Source of the DNA: Penelope pileata
Lineage: Eukaryota; Chordata; Aves; Galliformes; Cracidae
Assembly (NCBI GenBank): GCA_013396635.1
Contig: WBMW01005087.1
Location: 496,001-560,000, forward strand
Direction of reading: 5' to 3'
Length of the DNA: 64,000 nucleotides
Below are positions 61,892 to 64,000 of this stretch, in pieces. Numbering within the stretch: the stretch's first letter is position 1; every line of letters begins with the position of its first letter. The position numbers were made by a program, and so were the translations under genes. A model generated the notes under the pieces. The model was not told where the DNA came from, made no database searches, and saw only the letters and a program-made list of their open reading frames with translations.

Positions 61892-64000
61892 CTGTCCATA
61901 GGAAAAGCTTTCCATTTAGCCACTGTGATTTTAGTGATACAACAGTGTTTGGATGCAAGCATTAGCAAGTATGAAATGCAGCCATCTGTACAAATTTGTA
62001 CTGGACCGCATCATGACAGCTCTGTGACACCAGGCTTCAGTAACTTACTCCCTCCACAAGGGTTTCCTACAATTTCAGGTTCTGATGCCAGCAAAACATT
62101 TAATAATTCCCACATCTGGGGGAAAACGGTGCTTTTCTGAGTGGTTCCGAGGTGGTAGCACTATTCCCAATTCCCCAGCCCAATTCACTTCTCCAGCACT
62201 TGCTCTCTTGCTGACCTTGGGCACGTCACTTCAGCTACATCTGAACAGCAGAATGACAGCCCAGGTCACTGCCTGCTTACTCCAGCTCCCCAGAGTAACA
62301 ACAGCAGTGACGGCAGCTGGCACAGGCTGCAGCACGCAGCTGGCACAGCCTTTAACACACCATCCACCCACAGAGGGTTTGCACACCACTTGCCAGCACC
62401 AGCTATTCTTACCCTCATTAGCGAGGTGCAATTAACACCACAGCACATCACATCTTCACCTTGCAGCACAGCCAGGTCTCAGCCTCATCTATAAAATAGG
62501 AGTAAGTGTACTTCATATCCCAGAGGGACACCATGGGGATGGGCATTCTGGGCTGCGCAGGGCTCTGACAACATGGTTACATGGGTCATCAGGCTGCCTA
62601 AAGGGGACAGACACTCTGTGGGAACAATCTACCTCATAAACAGAGACCTGCTGTATAAGAGCAACTATAAAAGTCTGGCAAAGGTGACAGCAGTGTTGCT
62701 GCTACTTAAGCTAGGTGTTATTTAAGAAAGTCTCTGAGAAAGAACTGCTGATGGGCTGCTACAGGACGTACCTCTGGTGCAGTCCATGAATTCCAATCGC
62801 CTCCATTTTTACAACTCAAGGAACGGATTGCCTTTGAGAGAAATGTTTTAAATAGGAATCCAAAGGAGAGCTCGCTTTTGAGTTTTCAGTACACGCACTG
62901 CATCAGCCATGAGCCCTCTCCTCCTCTGGGCACTTCCAAGAAAGACCTACAAGCAAGGAGCTGACTACCTTTTCCTTGTGACTGCGTCATCCCATGAAGA
63001 GTTTCTTGTCTGTATGGATGATAACATCAGCAATCTTTCAGAAATTAGCCAAAGTGGCAGTATCCGCGGTATTTCTGGAACCATAAGGCCAGGTCCTGCG
63101 CTGAGCAACATCAAATTCAAGGCCAGGTCTTCTGTTTAGTCAGGAGCCCTCTGCAGTGATGCCCCCAAGGAAGGAAAGCTCTAAGGTAGGCAAAGGTAGG
63201 TGAAGGGACAACTAAATAAACTCAGACACTTTATTTATGCTTTAGCTAATTGAAGCATAATACTGAGTTTTGCCATGGTTGCAAGTGCTCTAGCTTTACC
63301 AACAATAAAATATACATTATGTTATTATTAAGAGCATGTGTGATTATCACTGATTTTATTCTTAAACAACCCAAAATAAAACACACAGAACTGCCCAACC
63401 ACCCAAGGAGGAAAAAGGTAAAAATACTCCCCGTGCAGCAGATGCCCATCCTGTGAGAGATGAAGTGAAAGATTCATCTCCCAGAGGTTTCACCTATCAC
63501 GCTCCCTTAAAAACTGCCTTTGGTCAAGTGGCAAGGAGGATGTTTCTTCTCTCAACACAAACATCACCATTGAGGATTTGGCTCTCTACCACATCCTTGG
63601 AAAGTGCTGTTCTTTTGTAAGCACTATGTTGTTGTTTTTTTTAATATATATATTTATTTATTTTGCAAGACAAGTAGCCTAGATGCAGCCTTTCACTGAT
63701 GTCTCACTTGCAGTTGCATGGACCAGAGTCACTGCAATGCGCTGGCTGTTTTGTCTTGTCTAAATGGTGTAAAATAGATGGAAGCATATGAATCTGTCCC
63801 ACTCAGTTACACTGAACATCAAGAAATAATCCAAGTCAACTTTATGGCTACCTTGTATTAAGGGAGATGCAAAAGTTGGTTTGGAGTAGAGAGATGCACG
63901 GGAAAATATGAGAGGAAAGAGTGGCTCAACGGCAGAATCATAAGGGGAAAGCCTTCATCATTGACTGAAATATTTTCAGTCCAAAACCAGAAGTTGCATG
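61892..64000. other. Unique non-coding sequence
   Basis: No gene is supported. The sequence just above the candidate exon contains 'tgctaat' on the minus strand, a possible branch site. An AT-rich simple stretch ends in 'taatatatatatttattt' near 63640-63660. The 76-codon plus-strand frame at 62909-63139 has no recognisable domain. Confidence 0.45.

Noticed and set aside
1..64000. tRNA, rRNA, CRISPR arrays, bacterial operons, intact endogenous retrovirus
   Set aside because: No cloverleaf with conserved boxes, no regularly spaced short repeats, no ribosome binding site plus ORF structure and no long terminal repeat pair or gag/pol/env-like frame was seen.

Overview
The window looks like nuclear DNA from a bird. 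The evidence is at least five clear and three weaker pieces of the avian CR1 LINE retrotransposon, a low overall repeat load, AT-leaning unique sequence and short A/T-rich microsatellites. The 3' ends of the youngest-looking CR1 copies resemble the CR1-F/C type known from chicken and relatives, so a galliform-like host is plausible, but the species cannot be fixed from this sequence. There is no bacterial, phage, plasmid or CRISPR signature. Almost every open frame is short and lacks a recognisable domain.

Layout. Positions 1-4052 are unique sequence. 4053-4435 is a minus-strand CR1 3' end. 4436-13290 is unique sequence with a 26-N gap inside poly-A (4813-4838) and a conserved-looking A/T patch near 7240-7480. 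13230-13997 is an extremely AT-rich block containing three almost identical copies of a 161-bp unit. 13998-22756 is unique, with a long imperfect inverted repeat (21678-21770) that would fold like a pre-miRNA or a small MITE. 22757-23182 is a plus-strand CR1 3' end, and 24917-25350 is an older minus-strand CR1. 25351-34985 is unique. 34990-35590 holds very old repeat remnants. 33890-34260, 35880-36400, 37600-37830, 41160-41440 and 42590-42830 have the texture of conserved non-coding elements (dense TAATTA, octamer-like, SOX-like and NKX2-like words). CR1 pieces follow at 44650-45312 (3' end), 46945-47715 (endonuclease region) and 55807-56190 (reverse transcriptase C-terminal region). 56192-64000 is mostly unique, with one candidate protein-coding exon on the minus strand at 61721-61891.

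Interpretation. The window is best read as a long intron or a gene desert. The only reasonable coding candidate is the 171-bp, phase 0-0 exon at 61721-61891, flanked by AG and GT in the right places; I do not recognise the protein. If it is real, the gene runs on the minus strand and much of the window would be its intron. The A/T-rich patches with homeodomain-type words would suit distal enhancers of a developmental gene, but conservation cannot be tested here.

I found no convincing evidence of a new multi-gene system. The items most worth checking are the candidate exon, the 93-nt hairpin and the 161-bp tandem repeat.
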